Part shown: piece by piece, positions 63,287 through 64,000 of the stretch
How the letters are laid out: every line of letters begins with the position of its first letter
How positions within the stretch are numbered: position 1 is the first letter of the stretch
Source: Campylobacter concisus UNSWCS
GTDB taxonomy: Bacteria > Campylobacterota > Campylobacteria > Campylobacterales > Campylobacteraceae
Length of the DNA stretch: 64,000 nucleotides
Direction of reading: 5' to 3'
Assembly: GCF_000466685.1 (NCBI RefSeq)
Contig: NZ_ANNG01000003.1
Coordinates: 1-64,000, forward strand
Notes under the pieces: model-generated
The model's input: the letters and a program-made list of their open reading frames with translations, nothing else
Told to the model about the DNA's origin: nothing
Database searches by the model: none
Made by a program: the position numbers and the translations under genes

Positions 63287-64000
63287 ATGATAACGGCACT
63301 TCGTGGCATGAAAGATATGCTTCCAGCTCGCGCAAAACTTTACGCACAGATAATCAAAACCTGCGAGGAAGTCGCAAAAAACTACGGATATGAGCAAATT
63401 TTGACCCCGCACCTCGAGGAGACGGCGCTTTTTAAAAGAAGTGTCGGCGAGAGTAGCGACATCGTTGGCAAAGAGATGTATCAGTTTGAAGACAAAGGCG
63501 GCAACGATGTTTGCTTGCGTCCTGAAGGCACGGCTGGCGTCGTTAGAGCCTTTATCGAGGCAAAACTTGACAGGGCAAATGTAACAAAACGCTGCTTTTA
63601 TCATGGCTCGATGTTTCGCTACGAGCGCCCACAAAAAGGCCGCTTGAGAGAATTTCACCAGTTTGGCTGTGAGTGCTTTGGCGAGGGCAGCGTCTATGAG
63701 GATGCGAGCATTATCTTGATGGTGAGCGAAATTTTTAACAGACTAAATATAAAAACAACCCTAAAGATCAACTCACTTGGCGACGAGAGCTCGATGAAGT
63801 CTTACAAAGAAAAACTTGTTAAATTTCTAGATGAAAATGACGATAAAATTTGCGAAGACTGCAAAAGACGCAAGCTTTTAAACCCTATCCGCGTGCTTGA
63901 CTGCAAGGTTGAGAGCTGCCAAGAAATTTATAAAAACGCCCCAGTGATCACTGATAGTCTAAGCGATGAGGCGCAGGCTGATTTTGCAAAACTGCAAGAA
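63287..64000 (+). CDS. hisS: Histidyl-tRNA synthetase, 5' part (cut by window end)
   Basis: 238 codons of a class II synthetase; the gene continues past the window. The start ATG (MITALRGMKDMLPARA) has AAGGA 8 bases before; an ATG at 63282 meets a stop after one codon. Motif 2 is FRYERPQKGRLREFHQFGCE, and the HisA-type insert region is beginning. Fifth gene of the flgA-ubiX-coaD-tmk-hisS row. Confidence 0.93.
   Translation, partial: MITALRGMKDMLPARAKLYAQIIKTCEEVAKNYGYEQILTPHLEETALFKRSVGESSDIVGKEMYQFEDKGGNDVCLRPEGTAGVVRAFIEAKLDRANVTKRCFYHGSMFRYERPQKGRLREFHQFGCECFGEGSVYEDASIILMVSEIFNRLNIKTTLKINSLGDESSMKSYKEKLVKFLDENDDKICEDCKRRKLLNPIRVLDCKVESCQEIYKNAPVITDSLSDEAQADFAKLQE

Overview
The window is a chromosomal segment of a member of Campylobacterota, most likely a Campylobacter of the C. 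concisus type. I base this on the AT-rich, AAATTT-dominated composition, on promoters that show a TATAAT-like -10 and mostly no -35, and on gene neighbourhoods known from C. jejuni: ilvI-ilvH-lpxD, ctsRDPXEF, argG-rplI-hslV-hslU-era, S4-tsaE-lptB-rpoN, valS-metNIQ, macAB-OMP and flgA-ubiX-coaD-tmk-hisS. The species call is inference. I see no phage, insertion sequence, CRISPR array or rRNA operon.

Layout. 1-84 is an octanucleotide tandem repeat cut by the window edge. 309-3423 holds branched-chain amino acid synthesis (ilvI, ilvH) and lpxD. 3600-6633 holds a Pit phosphate carrier, a Ppx/GppA phosphatase and a YqeY protein. 7110-18184 is one long minus-strand operon for the type II secretion-like DNA uptake (Cts) machine, with a PAS protein and a soluble chemoreceptor at its 3' end. 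18244-22668 is the minus-strand run argG-rplI-hslV-hslU-era. 22885-25802 is an iron-siderophore pair (TonB receptor and periplasmic esterase) placed between argG and the S4-tsaE-lptB-rpoN run (25836-28454). Two unrecognised genes follow, then murG-ftsW (minus), murI (plus) and a DedA protein.

33934-40084 is a minus-strand valS-metN-metI-metQ-metQ cluster. Its metI-metQ gap carries what looks like a Met/Cys-codon leader peptide, mutually exclusive hairpins and a hairpin over the metQ ribosome binding site. I consider this the most interesting unannotated element here. 40206-47499 is a pbpC plus alpha-2-macroglobulin pair, divergent from a UvrD/Rep helicase. 49652-54125 is a MacA-MacB-NodT tripartite exporter. 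The 920-base gap after the next gene contains a decayed, inverted fragment of a NodT-type efflux gene. 55555-58087 is a minus-strand run of SixA-like phosphatase, DUF455, rhomboid and NlpC/P60 lipoprotein genes. 58226 to the end is murA, moeA, tRNA-Gly(GCC), flgA (without a normal start codon), ubiX, coaD, tmk and a truncated hisS.

How the genes work together. Cell-envelope synthesis (lpxD, lptB, murA, murG, ftsW, murI, pbpC, A2M) is scattered through the window. The Cts operon and the methionine importer are the two largest dedicated systems. Several genes use TTG or GTG starts with good Shine-Dalgarno sequences. At least two genes (pbpC, S4 protein) have a -10 box only 7 bases before the start codon, which predicts leaderless mRNA.
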